DNA of 64,000 nt from Prosapia bicincta (taxonomy: Eukaryota; Arthropoda; Insecta; Hemiptera; Cercopidae): assembly GCA_036971475.1 (NCBI GenBank), contig JBAIZL010000005.1, positions 176,691,886-176,755,885 of the forward strand. The letters are read 5' to 3'. Positions 22,755 to 34,400 of the stretch are shown piece by piece; position 1 is the first letter of the stretch, and each line of letters begins with the position of its first letter. The notes beneath the pieces were generated by a model, which saw nothing but the letters and a program-made list of their open reading frames with translations, was not told the DNA's origin and made no database searches. Made by a program: the position numbers and the translations under genes.

Positions 22755-23640
22755 TTAATCCAGACACTCCAGAGCCAAACAATTACTCACTTTCGTTTCC
22801 CTTTTTTCAATTTTCTGTCGATAAAATCTACCGATGACACATTTCCACACTGCAGGCAAATTCAAAGTATCGTCGCGTTTTTTAAGACTCCCTAGCTTCC
22901 CTATTTCACTTACAATTCTAGTCCTGTAGATTTCCACTTGTGAAATCGGTTGCAAGACTGGTAATCAACGATATGTCCTGTATCGCTGTGGTGCCTGTGC
23001 AGAGCCGAAGTTTTCTGCTTGTTTTAAGGCTTCGTTTGTGCTCCTCAATCCTAGCTTAGATACATCTGTTTGTATGACCAATGCACATTTTCTTACAAAC
23101 TCCACAAGAAACACTGTAAACGCCATGGTTTTCCAAGAAAATCTTATCTTTGTCATTACCAAGAACCATTGGTAATTTTAGGTTTGTAGCCAGAACGTCT
23201 ACCATGCCTCCTAAGGTCCCTCAAATAAAAATCTGATAACTAGTACATTTTTCTCAGATTCCCTCTCGTCCACGTCACTGGAAGGACGCTTTGGCGGTGC
23301 AATGCTTTATCAATGGCATATTCCTTATAACCATTGCTTCTAAGCATCTCGTTCATTGTAATAAGTTCATGTCCCCTTGAATAGATGTCCGATAATTTGT
23401 GAGACTGAGAGAACAGCTTGTCAGCGACTCCCTGGTTTTGTGATGGATGGATGAATCTATTTTTGTTAGTCGGTTTTCTGAAAACCGAATGGTAAACACA
23501 ACCATTCTGTCCCTTCCTAGCCAAGACGTCCAGAAAAGACAAGCAGCATTTCACTCTCTAGTTCGAAAGTGCAAAATATCATGAAGCGGAAAGAGTTGAG
23601 ATATAGGAAGGAACTTATCAAGTTCTGTGCCACCACGTTG
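22755..23640 (-). mobile_element. Penelope-like element relic with GIY-YIG endonuclease
   Basis: Minus strand. 23554-23240 is the end of the reverse transcriptase: FLDVLARKG, VFRKPTNKNRFIHPSQN, LFSQSHKLSD and NEMLRSNGYKEYAIDKA. After frame changes, GVYSVSCGVCKKMCIGHTNR (about 23130-23070) matches the start of a GIY-YIG nuclease (G-V-Y ... C-I-G) with the cysteines usual in Penelope elements, then RIEEHKRSLKT. Stops and frameshifts are frequent. It lies in the same intron as the palindromic copy. This one is colinear, and its sequence is a different lineage or more diverged. Confidence 0.82.
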
Positions 23641-23765
23641 CCAATACATATAATAAATATTTCAAGTAAACGACTTTTTACTTTTTATTCTTACCAATAT
23701 TCTTGTATTTGAAATATTTTTAAAAATTAATTTTGTTATATTATAACGAATTGTATAACCACTTG

Positions 23766-23766
<1 letters not shown>

Positions 23767-23819
<53 letters not shown>

Positions 23820-24265
23820 AGAGAGAGAGGTTTTTTTATTTATTGTTATAACATTTCATAGAGAATGAGAATTATTTTATATGCATTAATAACAGCATTC
23901 CACTGTGGTACACGGCACGATAAACCTAGACGATAGTATTGTTTTTAAATACACGTTTTATTTGAAATGTTTGTAGCAAAATTATTCATCCAGGACATTT
24001 AATGCCATAGATGAAGTCTTTGTAAACGAAGATATCAAATTATTCTGATTTTTATTGGTTTTTCATGCTAAAATAAAACCTTAAATAATGAACCAGATCA
24101 AATAATGTTTGGGGATTGCAGTTTTATCAATCAGAAACCATATGCAATCGTTAATAGTCTATATTCATATTGAATATGGCATTCAGATATTAAAGAATTA
24201 TAACATGGAAAATTATACCGTATAAATGTGTCATAATTTTTTGTGTTAGTGTTTGTGTGTGTGTG

Positions 24266-24324
<59 letters not shown>

Positions 24325-24335
24325 TGTGTTACAAA
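23767..24335. repeat. (AT)n with (GA)n at 23767-23831 and (GT)n at 24253-24330
   Basis: Two microsatellites separated by about 420 bp of AT-rich DNA without features. Confidence 0.93.
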
Positions 24336-25070
24336 GAGAAAGAGAGAGAGAGTTATTGTAATCAGAAAACTGTTTGAAATTAAACTAAGAGTTCTTTTTA
24401 CATCATACTTTTATTTCAATGATGGAACGTGGTTGTAGAATCCAATGCAAATTGGCTAGTTTGTATCCAGAAAGTCAATCAATTTATAGTATATTTTTAA
24501 GAAAAGAATAAAATTTCGTAGGAAATATTTTGCTGTAACTATATAAATATCTATTGTAATTATTGAAGCACATTTTCGTACAATAATAAGGTGTAACAAC
24601 ACATAAACAATAAGTATTAAAAAGTTTTGCCAATGCTGTATCTTAGTGAGATTCTGTCATTAACTAAATTGCCGTCTTAAGGTATTTAATTGTTTATTGC
24701 GAAACCGTGTATAGTCCAAAATGCATCCTTTTTCAACATTTGTCATCCTAACGAGCCCGGATATTATTTTTTGTTTGTTTTCTATAAATATATTTACGCT
24801 GATTATTTTTATTCGAAGAGTTAACTAAAGTTTATATATTTTCTATGACGATGACCATTATTTATGTTATATAATGGAAATGTTATTTCCAATTTACCCT
24901 TTTGAACTTACAAGAAATACAGTTAACCATTGCAACAATAGCATCTTTCTAACAAAATCATAGAAGTTTAAGTGCTAGAGGGTATTATTGGGAGACTAGT
25001 TGAAATTATTTCTAAATACGTTTAAAAATATAACTATCGTTATCATTTTATATAATGTATACTTTGCTAC
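24336..25070. other. AT-rich intronic DNA
   Basis: No element or exon recognised. Confidence 0.5.
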
Positions 25071-25154
25071 AGGCGATGCAAAATCTCCGGATAGACTTGG
25101 CAAAGTGACGTGTCTGTGGAGGGATAAGAATGCAGTTAAGGTCAACATTGTCAT
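25071..25154 (-). CDS. Host gene exon 2
   Basis: The acceptor atttgcagctttcag precedes 25154. The donor is gtagca after 25071, which is weaker than consensus. It is 84 nt, phase 1 in and out. It codes NVDLNCILIPPQTRHFAKS followed by IRRFCIA. The mix of Cys, Pro and basic residues looks coding, and the two other frames are less convincing. Joined to exon 1 it gives a continuous frame, and joined to exon 3 it continues into TCCFRAN. Intron 2, about 10.3 kb, would hold both Penelope relics and the virus-like cassette. Confidence 0.55.
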
Positions 25155-26331
25155 CTGAAAGCTGCAAATAAAAAAATTATATCCGATGTAGTGTCAACAA
25201 GTTGGACTTTATACTAACCATTAAGCCGTAATTGAAAATTTATATTTGTTGACAGACGTAAAATTGAATGACATTCTAAATGTACCACCCTATTTTATTA
25301 TCATAAGGACACTCCCACTTGAGTACCACTCCAATTTATTTCATGGTTTAATGCCTTTTTAAACTCAGTCAGAACGTGACCAGTCATATTTTGCTTATAT
25401 GCGTAAATATTGTTTTATTATCAAAACAAATACAAAATTTAAAGGAAATAGGATTTTATAAGCATTCATTACACATTGTTCCTACTCTTAGCTTTAGAAG
25501 TATATTACTTAAACAAGAAAGAAGCGAATAAATTAGCGAGTATATACAGTTTAACGAAAAGAATGTTTAAACAACAGAAAATAATATCGCCTTAAGTTTG
25601 CAAAATGTTTGCCTTTAAGTTTCAATGAAATTTTCAAAATTAGCATATTTGTGATGTGATTCAGAATAAACTTTATTTTAAAACACGATTTTTATAAACT
25701 AAGTGATGTAACTTGAAGCTCTGCAAGATTGGAACCATGTAAGAACAGGTTATTTATTCGTTGACCAATTGTTATTTCAGTTTTGTTACCACAAGGAATA
25801 ATTATATGATATAAACTGAAATAAGTGCGGGAAAAGTATCAGGGTTTATTGCCACAGCTCTGAAATGTAATAAAAATTATACTTGCAATTTTCATTTGGA
25901 ACTCTCAACAGTGAAGTCCCGGTACTTAGAAATAAGGATTATTTTTGTACGGCAAGAATATCCCAGAGTTTCGGAGGGGGGGGGGGGTAGAGAGAAAGAT
26001 GTAAGTTAGTGAAGCGCCCCAGGTGGAGTATAGATACTAACACAAGAAAATATATTTCCTGAATTCAGTGACGCGGAGCTCTGTTATCATTGTTCATGAC
26101 TTATATAAACTGCCAGTGGTACGTCATGATTGTTTTACCCAATCAATTGCAATTTGTAATTATAAAAAACAATGCACATATTCTTGGGAATATGTGGGCC
26201 TAGCAACTATTTCTCTGACAAAAGTAGGGGAAATTTTATTTATTTAAATATTGGTATAATGTACTAATTTTCCCGCCATTCTATCAACAATAGTAATACT
26301 CTGTAAGGCAACTTCTGGAGTGAAAGCATAC
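25155..26331 (-). other. Intron 1 of the minus-strand gene (inferred)
   Basis: AT-rich with a run of fourteen G near 25975-25988; no other feature seen. Confidence 0.4.
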
Positions 26332-26389
26332 CTTGTGGTCCTGGAATATGATTAACGTGTATATTGTTATGTCTGGAAGTATGAGACAT
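26332..26389 (-). CDS. Host gene exon 1: start of a 226-residue acidic protein of unknown function
   Basis: The ATG at 26389-26387 is preceded 12 nt upstream by an in-frame TAA, so it is a credible first codon. A gcccag just before it could also be an acceptor. It codes MSHTSRHNNIHVNHIPGPQ, then a donor gtatgc (phase 1). The full model (58+84+39+213+219+41+27 nt, counting the stop codon in exon 7) has exons 2 to 5 all phase 1-1 and multiples of three. The predicted protein has a His/Asn-rich N-terminus, a Cys/Arg segment, an acidic repeat, a Pro/Tyr region with six Glu, an RRSRSF segment and a hydrophobic C-terminus. No domain is recognised. Consistent phases across six junctions argue strongly for a real gene, but exon 1 itself rests on modest splice signals. 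Confidence 0.5.
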
Positions 26390-26572
26390 CTGGGCAGCTT
26401 AAAGGTCTAAGTACCGAATCATGTGCGATCTTTTCCAAAATAAAACTCTGGGTTGACGAAGGAAAAAGAAAAAACATCATCCACAACTTCCAAATCTTCA
26501 AAACCGTCACGAACATCAGCTGGTTCATCTTCAAGATCGATATCATTTTCTCGTGCTTTATGTGTGATATTC

Positions 26573-29500
26573 CTAACGGTCTGCTTCCCGTTCATCTTCA
26601 TCCTCTATAGTTAGAACATTCCCGTTATTCTCAAGTCCATCTATCTCATCTAGCCAACGGCGAATCTGTTCATGGTCATCTTCACGTTCATCTTCATCCT
26701 CTATAGCTAGAACACTCTCGTTATTCTCAAGTCCATCTATCTCATCTAGCCAACGGCGCATCTGTTCATGGTCTTCTTCACGTTCATCTTCATCCTCTAT
26801 AGCTAGAACATTCTCGTTATTCTCTAGTCCATCTATCTCATCTAGCCAACGGCGAATCTGTTCATGGTCATCTTGACGTTCATCTTCATCCTCTATAGCT
26901 AGAACATTCTCGTTATTCTCAAGTCCATTTATCTCATCTAGCCAACAGCACATCTGTTCACGGTCTTCTTCACGTTCATCTTCATCCTCTATAGCTAGAA
27001 GATTCTCGTTATTCTTAAGTCCATTTATCTCATATAGCCAACGGCGCATCTGTTCACGGTCTTCTTCACGTTCATCTTCATCGTCAATAGCTAGAACATT
27101 CTCGTTATTCTCAAGTCCATCTATCTCATCTAGCCAACAGCACATCTGTTCACGGTCTTCTTCACGTTCATCTTCATCCTCTATAGCTAGAACATTCTCG
27201 TTATTCTCAAGTCCATCTATCTCATCCAGCCAACGGCGCATCTGTTCACGGTCTTCTTCACGTTCATCTTCATCCTCTATAGCTAGAAGATTCTCGTTAT
27301 TTTTAAGTCCATTTATCTCATATAGCCAACGGCGCATCTGTTCACGGTCTTCTTCACGTTCATCTTCATCCTCAATAGCTAGAACAGTCTCGTTATTCTT
27401 AAGTCCATCTATCTCATCCAGCCAACGGCGCTATCTGTTCACGGTCTTCTTCTCGTTCATCTTCATCCTCTATAGCTAGAACATTCTCGTTATTCTTAAG
27501 TCCATCTATCTCATCTAGCCAACAGCACATCTGTTCACGGTCTTCTTCACGTTCATCTTCATCCTCTATAGCTAGAACATTCTCGTTATTCTCAAGTCCA
27601 TCTATCTCATCCAGCCAACGGCGCATCTGTTCACGGTCTTCTTCACGTTCATTTTCAACCTCTATAGCTAGAACATTCTCGTTATTCTCAAGTCCATCTA
27701 TCTCATCTAGCCAACGGCGCATCTGTTCACGGTCTTCTTCACGTTCATCTTCATCCTCTATAGCTATAACATTCTCGTTATTCTTAAGTCCATCTATCTC
27801 ATCCAGCCAGTGGCGCTATCTGTTCACGGTCTTCTTCTCGTTCATCTTCATCCTATATAGCTAGAACATTCTCGTTATTCTCAAGTCCATCTATCTCATC
27901 TAGCCAACGGCGCATCTGTTCACGGTCTTCTTCACGTTCAACTTTGTCCTCTATAGCTAGAACATTCTCGTTATTCTTAAGTCCATCTATCTCATCTAGC
28001 CAACGGCGCTTCTGATCATGGTCTTCTTCACGTTCATTTTCATCCTCTATAGCTAGAACATTCTCGTTATTCTCAAGTCCATCTATCTCATCTAGCCAAC
28101 GTCGCATCTGTTCATGGTCTTCTTCACGGTTATCTTCTTCCTCTATAGCTAGAACATTCTCATTATTCTCAAGTCCATCTATCTCATCTAGCCAACGGCG
28201 CATCTGTTCATGGTCTTCTTCACGTTCATCTTCATCCTCTATAGCTAGAACATTCTCGTTATTCTCAAGTCCATCTATCTCATCTAGCCGACAGCACATC
28301 TGTTCACGGTCTTCTTCACGTTCATCTTCATCCTCAATAGCTAGAACATTCTCGTTATTCTCAAGTCCATCTATCTCATCTAGCCAACAGCACATCTGTT
28401 CACGGTCTTCTTCACGTTCATCTTCATCCTCTATAGCTAGACCATTCTCGTTATTCTCAAGTCCATCTATCTCATCCAGCCAACGGCGCATCTGTTCACG
28501 GTCTTCTTCACGTTCATCTTCATCCTCTATAGCTAGAACATTCTCGTTATTCTCAAGTCCATCTATCTCATCTAGCCAACGGCGCATCTGTTCACGGCCT
28601 TCTTCACGTTCATCTTCATCCTCTATAGCTAGAACATTCTCGTTATTCTCAAGTCCATCTATCTCATCTAGCCAACGGCGCATCTGTTCACGGTCTTCTT
28701 CACGTTCATCTTTGTCCTCTGTAGCTAGATTATTCTCGTTATTCTTAAGTCCATCTATCTCATCTAGCCAACGGCGTTTCTGTTCATGGTCTTCTTCACG
28801 TTCATTTTCATCCTCTATAGCTAGAACATTCTCGTTATTCTCAAGTCCATCTATCTCATCTAGCCAACGGCGCATCTGTTCACGGTCTTCTTCACGTTCA
28901 TTTTCATCCTCTATAGCTAGTACATTCTCGTTATTCTCAAGTCCATCTATCTCATCTAGCCAACGGCGCATCTGTTCACGGTCTTCTTCACGTTCATCTT
29001 CATCCTCTATAGCTAGAATATTCTCGTTATTCTTATGTCCATCTATCTCATCTAGCCAACGGCGCTTCTGTTCATGGTCTTCTTCACGTTCATTTTTATC
29101 CTCTATAGCTAGAACATTCTCGTTATTCTCAAGTCCATCTATCTCATCTAGCCAACGGCGCATCTGTTCGTGGTCTTCTTCACGTTCATCTTCTTCCTCT
29201 ATAGCTAGAACATTTTCGTTATTCTCAAGTCCATCTATCTCATCTAGCCAACGGCGCATCTGTTCATGGTCTTCTTCACGTTCATCTTCATCCTCTATAG
29301 CTAGAACATTCTCGTTATTCTCAAGTCCATCTATCTCATCTAGCCAACGGCGCATCTGTTCACGGTCTTCTTCTCGTTCATCTTTGTCCTCTATAGCTAG
29401 AACATTCTCGTTATTCTTAAGTCCATCTATCTCATCTAGCCAACGGCGCTTCTGTTCATGGTCTTCTTCTCGTTCATTTTCATCCTCTATAGCTAGAACA

Positions 29501-29574
29501 TTCTCGTTATTCTCTAGTCCATCTATCTCATCTAGCCAACGCCGCATCTGTTCATGGTCTCTTTCACTGGACAT
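26573..29574 (-). pseudogene. Acidic 32-residue-repeat protein gene, interrupted
   Basis: The ATG at 29574 has A at -3 and opens MSSERDHEQM, then runs into about 31 repeats of RRWLDEIDGLENNENVLAIE followed by acidic EDEDEREEDREQM. The frame is open from 29574 to a TAG at about 27850. Single-base insertions (gcgct for gcgc) near 27815 and 27430 move the frame twice, and the last frame ends at TAG 26573-26575. A different frame (26601-26419) carries a unique acidic tail (DIDLEDEPADVRDGFEDLEV), as if a third frame change had occurred. The repeat looks helical and highly charged. I cannot name it. It could be a decayed gene, a live gene with assembly errors in the array, or a coding minisatellite. 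It lies 184 bp upstream of host exon 1 on the same strand. Confidence 0.55.
26580..29560. repeat. 96-bp tandem repeat array, about 31 copies
   Basis: The period is 96 bp, a multiple of 3. Variation between copies falls into a few recurring forms (LYEINGLKNN, CCWLDEI, DENEREEDHEQK), showing unequal exchange between blocks. The plus strand reads as a Ser/Arg-rich open frame (28712-29593), which is a shadow. Confidence 0.95.
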
Positions 29575-29599
29575 TATGGTTTTCACACTTTAACAATTT

Positions 29600-31397
29600 C
29601 AATGACACTCACAGCTATGAAATTCGTATAAAACCCATTTATTTAGGTTATAATACAACTAAACCCTAGACACAAATCGTAGTTCAATATAGGCACTAAT
29701 ATGAACTTTTGATTAAAAAGTCTTTGAAATCAAATTCTCGCTGTAAATAATTTGATATCAGACTTGTGGTATAAGCAAGGATATTTTAATCCCTCTCCCA
29801 AACACACGCGATTAAACCTTTCTACCTATCACCCTCTATAATAATGGTGAACTAGCAATTTGCAAAATGTGTTAGACACAAGCTACACAACATATCTTGC
29901 TAAATACCAAAGTTTTGCGACTAGAAGCTATTATTCTTTTTTTTGTTGTAGTTGTCTTAGCAACACGTTGGAACCAATTTTGGTCAAATACATTATTTGC
30001 CAAAGAGAAGAATTCTATTTGAAAACTGAAAAGTATTTATTAGTTACCGTAATCCTACACAGGAACTATTCAAAAATATAATAAATATATGAAATAGCAA
30101 ATATTTTACCAAGAAAGTGCAAAATTTTATTTTAAAAAGTAATTTTATTTTAGGAATGTTTTTCTCTCATAGAAAATTTGTTTAATTAGTAACCCTTTAT
30201 CCTGGGAATTATGTAGGTTTAAACCCGCAGACGTAAATTCTACAGATATTTTCATGATTTAATTAGGAGTCTGTTTTAATTTACTGAGCTAATATTTGCA
30301 CTTTCTCTGGAATTATTACGTAATTTCAACACTCCTCGACAACGCTGACGGAGTCTAACAGAAAATGGAGTTAACAAACTACATATCCATAAGTAAAACT
30401 GCCAGCTTTACAAATATATAGTTTGTGTGGTACTTTGGTCACGTTTATATCTACCACAGTGAGAATTTGAATGGTTTTTTTTGTGAGTATCATAGCTAAG
30501 CATATATAGTGGGTTAATGCTAGTTTAAAAGTAAAAGTTAAATTTGAAACTATATTTTTAAAATTTAACATAAGAAGATAATATTTATGCGATATAAAAA
30601 TTCTCACAAATGCAGGCACGTAGGCGCGTGAATTCTTTGAGAAAACGATATTTAAACGATAGACGATATTTTCGTTAATTTACTTAATAAAAACTTTTTC
30701 CAATTCCTTCTATTAACTCACAATCTCCTGATATGTATCTTGTACAAATTTTCAATCGTTAATAAAATACATCTTTATTCATCCAATCAAGCTTAAATAC
30801 ATTTTTTTCAACTCATAGTGGATGCTTACATTGAATAACATTAAAAGGTTGCCATGGTTACCACAAAATAACATAAATAATGCTCTAGAATTAAAAACGA
30901 ATGAACAGAATAAAATAAACAAACACACTGGACGAACGATGTAGAACCTTGTTTCGCAAACGGGCAATGAGTAAGGAAAGCGAAAAGATAATACAACATA
31001 ATAGAAGCGATGAAATAAAAAGAAATAGTATAAATCAAAAATAATAGTCAAAGTCCATACACAGATAGAAAATTTGAGGAAATTCACCTTCTATTTAGTC
31101 ACTTACTATTGTTATGCTGACATATGTATATACATATTTATATTATTTGCAATTATAAAATTTTAAAAAAATTAAACAATATTTTTTTTGTTGATTGAGG
31201 TAGAAATTGACTAAATTTTATTTTCATATTACTAATTATTAAATAAAAACCTATTGGACCAACAGTTAGTTTTTCTTGAAATCAATTTTTAAAGTAATTG
31301 TATATTCATGATATTATAAGTGTATATTAATATACTCCAATATTAATGTATAGAATAATTTTATATACAGTTAAATATATGCACAGTAAATATAGAG

Positions 31398-31436
<39 letters not shown>

Positions 31437-31731
31437 ATATAGGTATACGTTAACTTTAAAATTTGATTGCAAGGAAGACTAACTGTTGGTAATATGAGTT
31501 TAGTTTTAATAAAATCGTTTCTAATAAATAAATTACGGAAAATATTTCCGACCGTTTAAATATTTATTTTCCTCCGGAAACGTTCGCGAGCCTACGTCAC
31601 TGTTTTTGTGACAATATTTATATCGCACAAATATCATCTTGATATCTTATATTTTGGAAATTGAATTTTATATTTTCTCTTTATTTCAAACTTTTACCAC
31701 ACTATATGCACTATATATATATACTATAAAC

Positions 31732-31769
<38 letters not shown>

Positions 31770-32250
31770 TTATTTATTTATTTATTTATTGAAAAAATTA
31801 ATAAAAGAAACTTAATTTAATCATAAAATATAAACAAGCAGAGATATAGAAACTTCTAATACTAAAACGTAATGTATAAAAGAAGGCAATGAATGTAACA
31901 ACATTATTTCATTCTGAACTAATGATAGAGTGGATCAAGAGTCTGATATTTGCTTTAAGGAAGAAGGTTTAAGTAGCAACACTCTCAGACCGTTGAGTAG
32001 CAATGTACAGAAGAGTCCCCGCTCTGTGCGTAATTCATTCCCCATTATATAAAAACTTGTACCAATGCAACTTTCCTACATATGTGTGTGAAAAATTAAT
32101 CACATATCTTCCTATCCTGGGAAAACAACAACAAATCAGCAACTTTACTTCAGTATTTGACTAACGTTTAGCGCGTGAAAGAGTTTCTTTCTTTCGAAAA
32201 GAGGTTTTAGAATTTTGTTGGTCGCAAGATATTACAGCTTAATAGTAGTA
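29600..32250. other. AT-rich noncoding stretch with small microsatellites
   Basis: (AT)n lies at 31400-31432 and at 31735-31764, the latter followed by a (TTTA)n run to about 31790. Short frames at 29860-30081, 30619-30371 and 31087-30779 show no recognisable protein. Confidence 0.6.
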
Positions 32251-32299
32251 AGGTCAGTTGCACTGTAATCGTTGTTAAGTATCGTAGCTTCATCATGCC

Positions 32300-33175
32300 T
32301 ATGCAGTGCGATAACGTTTGGTACCTGTGAAGTGAAATTACTTTCAAGGCTCTAAGGTGAAACATGATTCCCTTTTTAAGAAACTTTTTTTGGCTGTCTT
32401 TGGGTGATCAGGACCAAAGATGTCCTGCTCCTGTCATGTGTAATACCTGTATAGGCCTTCCCGCTGGTTCGACCAAGAGATAACGTTGTATGAATTTTAT
32501 GGGAACATGGAGCTCATTTTTGACTGTTATTTATCTTTGACAAAAATTAGAGGAACTACATCAAACCACACAGTAAAATATCCATATACCCGGAATCAGC
32601 GATACGACCGGTTCCTCACTCCGAAAACTTACCAGGACCGGATTCAACGAAAAATGTTAATAGCAGGGAAGATTCAAAAAGTAATCATTACTCTGGGAAT
32701 GATCTTCTGTCTATTATGGAAACACTTAAACTTTGTTAACGCCATGAACATAAATGGTGGTGGTTTTACTTCTTTGGAACAAATACTCGTGAAAATGATC
32801 GAGACAAAGATCAAATAAACTTTTGGGCTTTAGATCAGAAAAGTGCTGAAGGATTTGAAATTACATCAACAAATGAGTTCAGCGGAAAAAATGCCTTGGA
32901 ATGCATAATAAAAATGTAGTTGAACATTTTCTAGGATATATCATGACTGAAAATTAACTCGATATGGTGGCTAATCTAATAATTAAATCGAACCAAGTTA
33001 TGAGTTGCAATATGTCATTAAAAATTCTCTTCCTCTACTCACACCTGGACTTTATTCCGCCAAACTTTGGTACCGTTAACGATGAATACGGTGAGCGTTT
33101 CGAACAGGGTATTTTATACATGGAAAGGGAAAATACGAGAAAATCCCAAGTACCCATTAAAAACCAATAAATCTA
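32300..33175 (+). mobile_element. Decayed copy of a dispersed arthropod repeat ORF
   Basis: Plus-strand pieces in several frames match, in order, a repeat-borne ORF I know from many arthropod genomes. There is a Cys-rich block (SCSCHVCNTCI, about 32420), AIRPVPHS (about 32600), VEHFLGYIMTEN (about 32920), and CNMSLKILFLYSHLDF followed by GTVNDEYGERFEQGI (about 33015-33110). Stops and shifts run throughout. The open frames at 32486-32818 and 32964-33170 are parts of it. Its transposon class is unknown to me. It supports an arthropod source. Confidence 0.6.
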
Positions 33176-33589
33176 AGCTTTATTTCCTTTAGTTCCTTCA
33201 AACAACCTCTGAATAATCAGATTTTCCTAAGGAAACTTAGAGGTTTTTCCCTTATCGAGCTACCTATCTGTCAATCCATTGATTTAGTTCCTAGTTAAAA
33301 TATGTCTATAATTATGAATATATTTTTAGCAACACTTGAGCCTACAAATTAACAGATAGAAAACTCTGAGGCCAGATCAACACGAAAAATACGTTAAGGA
33401 TTACCCAAAGACTTGTCTAGGACAGAAAGGTACTTTATTTTCTCTTTACGAGTTCTATCCGAGTTGCTATAGTCCGAGGGTAACTCGGATAGTATGGGGT
33501 CTGAAATTTCGAATTAAATAACTTGAGTGTTTCTCAGAAATCTGTGCGTTGGCTTCGTGATCCACTCTGTGTCTTTTTATCCTCTCATA

Positions 33590-33800
33590 TCCGGCTATCG
33601 GAATTGGACTCGTTCTCCAACTCCACTATCTGTTCCATAAATTTACTGATCTCCTGCGGCTGCCAGAAGTTGGCTTTCTTCGGCTTCCCAAGTTTCCTCG
33701 ACTGCCAAAACCTGCTCTACACCTTTATCACTCCCTTATTCCATTGCTTTAAATTCTCTTAATTTCTTTACTAATCGTCTCATTTTTTCTTTATCTAGTC
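33590..33800 (-). other. Coding-looking relic, unidentified
   Basis: On the minus strand a purine-rich stretch reads MRRLVKKLREFKAME and then, in another frame, RKLGKPKKANFWQPQEI and KFMEQIVELENESNSDS. The charged, mixed composition looks like the N-terminal part of a transposase or other protein, with a stop and a frame change. I cannot name it. Confidence 0.3.
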
Positions 33801-34144
33801 AAACCTAGCCTGTCTTGTTTTTGCTTTTTCGCCGTAAACAAGTATCTTTATCCCTCTTCACAACCCGCCTTGTTTTAGAAAGTACGTCTTTCACCAACAA
33901 TGAATCTACTTTGGTAACTAAGGCTTCTGGGTTTAGACCTTATTGAGCTACCTGTCTGTTAGCTCATTGTTCTAGATACCACTATAAAAATGTTTATATT
34001 TTTGAATAGCCTATATAGAAAATTTCATATTTTATAATACCGCACACAACAAATCTTGGCCCTACAGATTTACAATACGCCTAAAACTATGCTGTCTTTT
34101 AATACCAGCTACATTTGAATATACGTATGCTTTCTTTAAATAAA

Positions 34145-34400
<256 letters not shown>

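Noticed and set aside
26419..26601. Acidic tail joined to host exon 1 as one gene
   Set aside because: An in-frame TAA lies 12 nt before the exon 1 ATG and no suitable donor was found between them, so I keep the two loci separate.
28712..29593. 293-codon Ser/Arg-rich plus-strand frame
   Set aside because: It is the antisense shadow of the 96-bp acidic repeat array.
32486..32818. Independent host gene
   Set aside because: It overlaps in order with blocks of a dispersed repeat ORF in other frames, so it is a chance frame within a relic.
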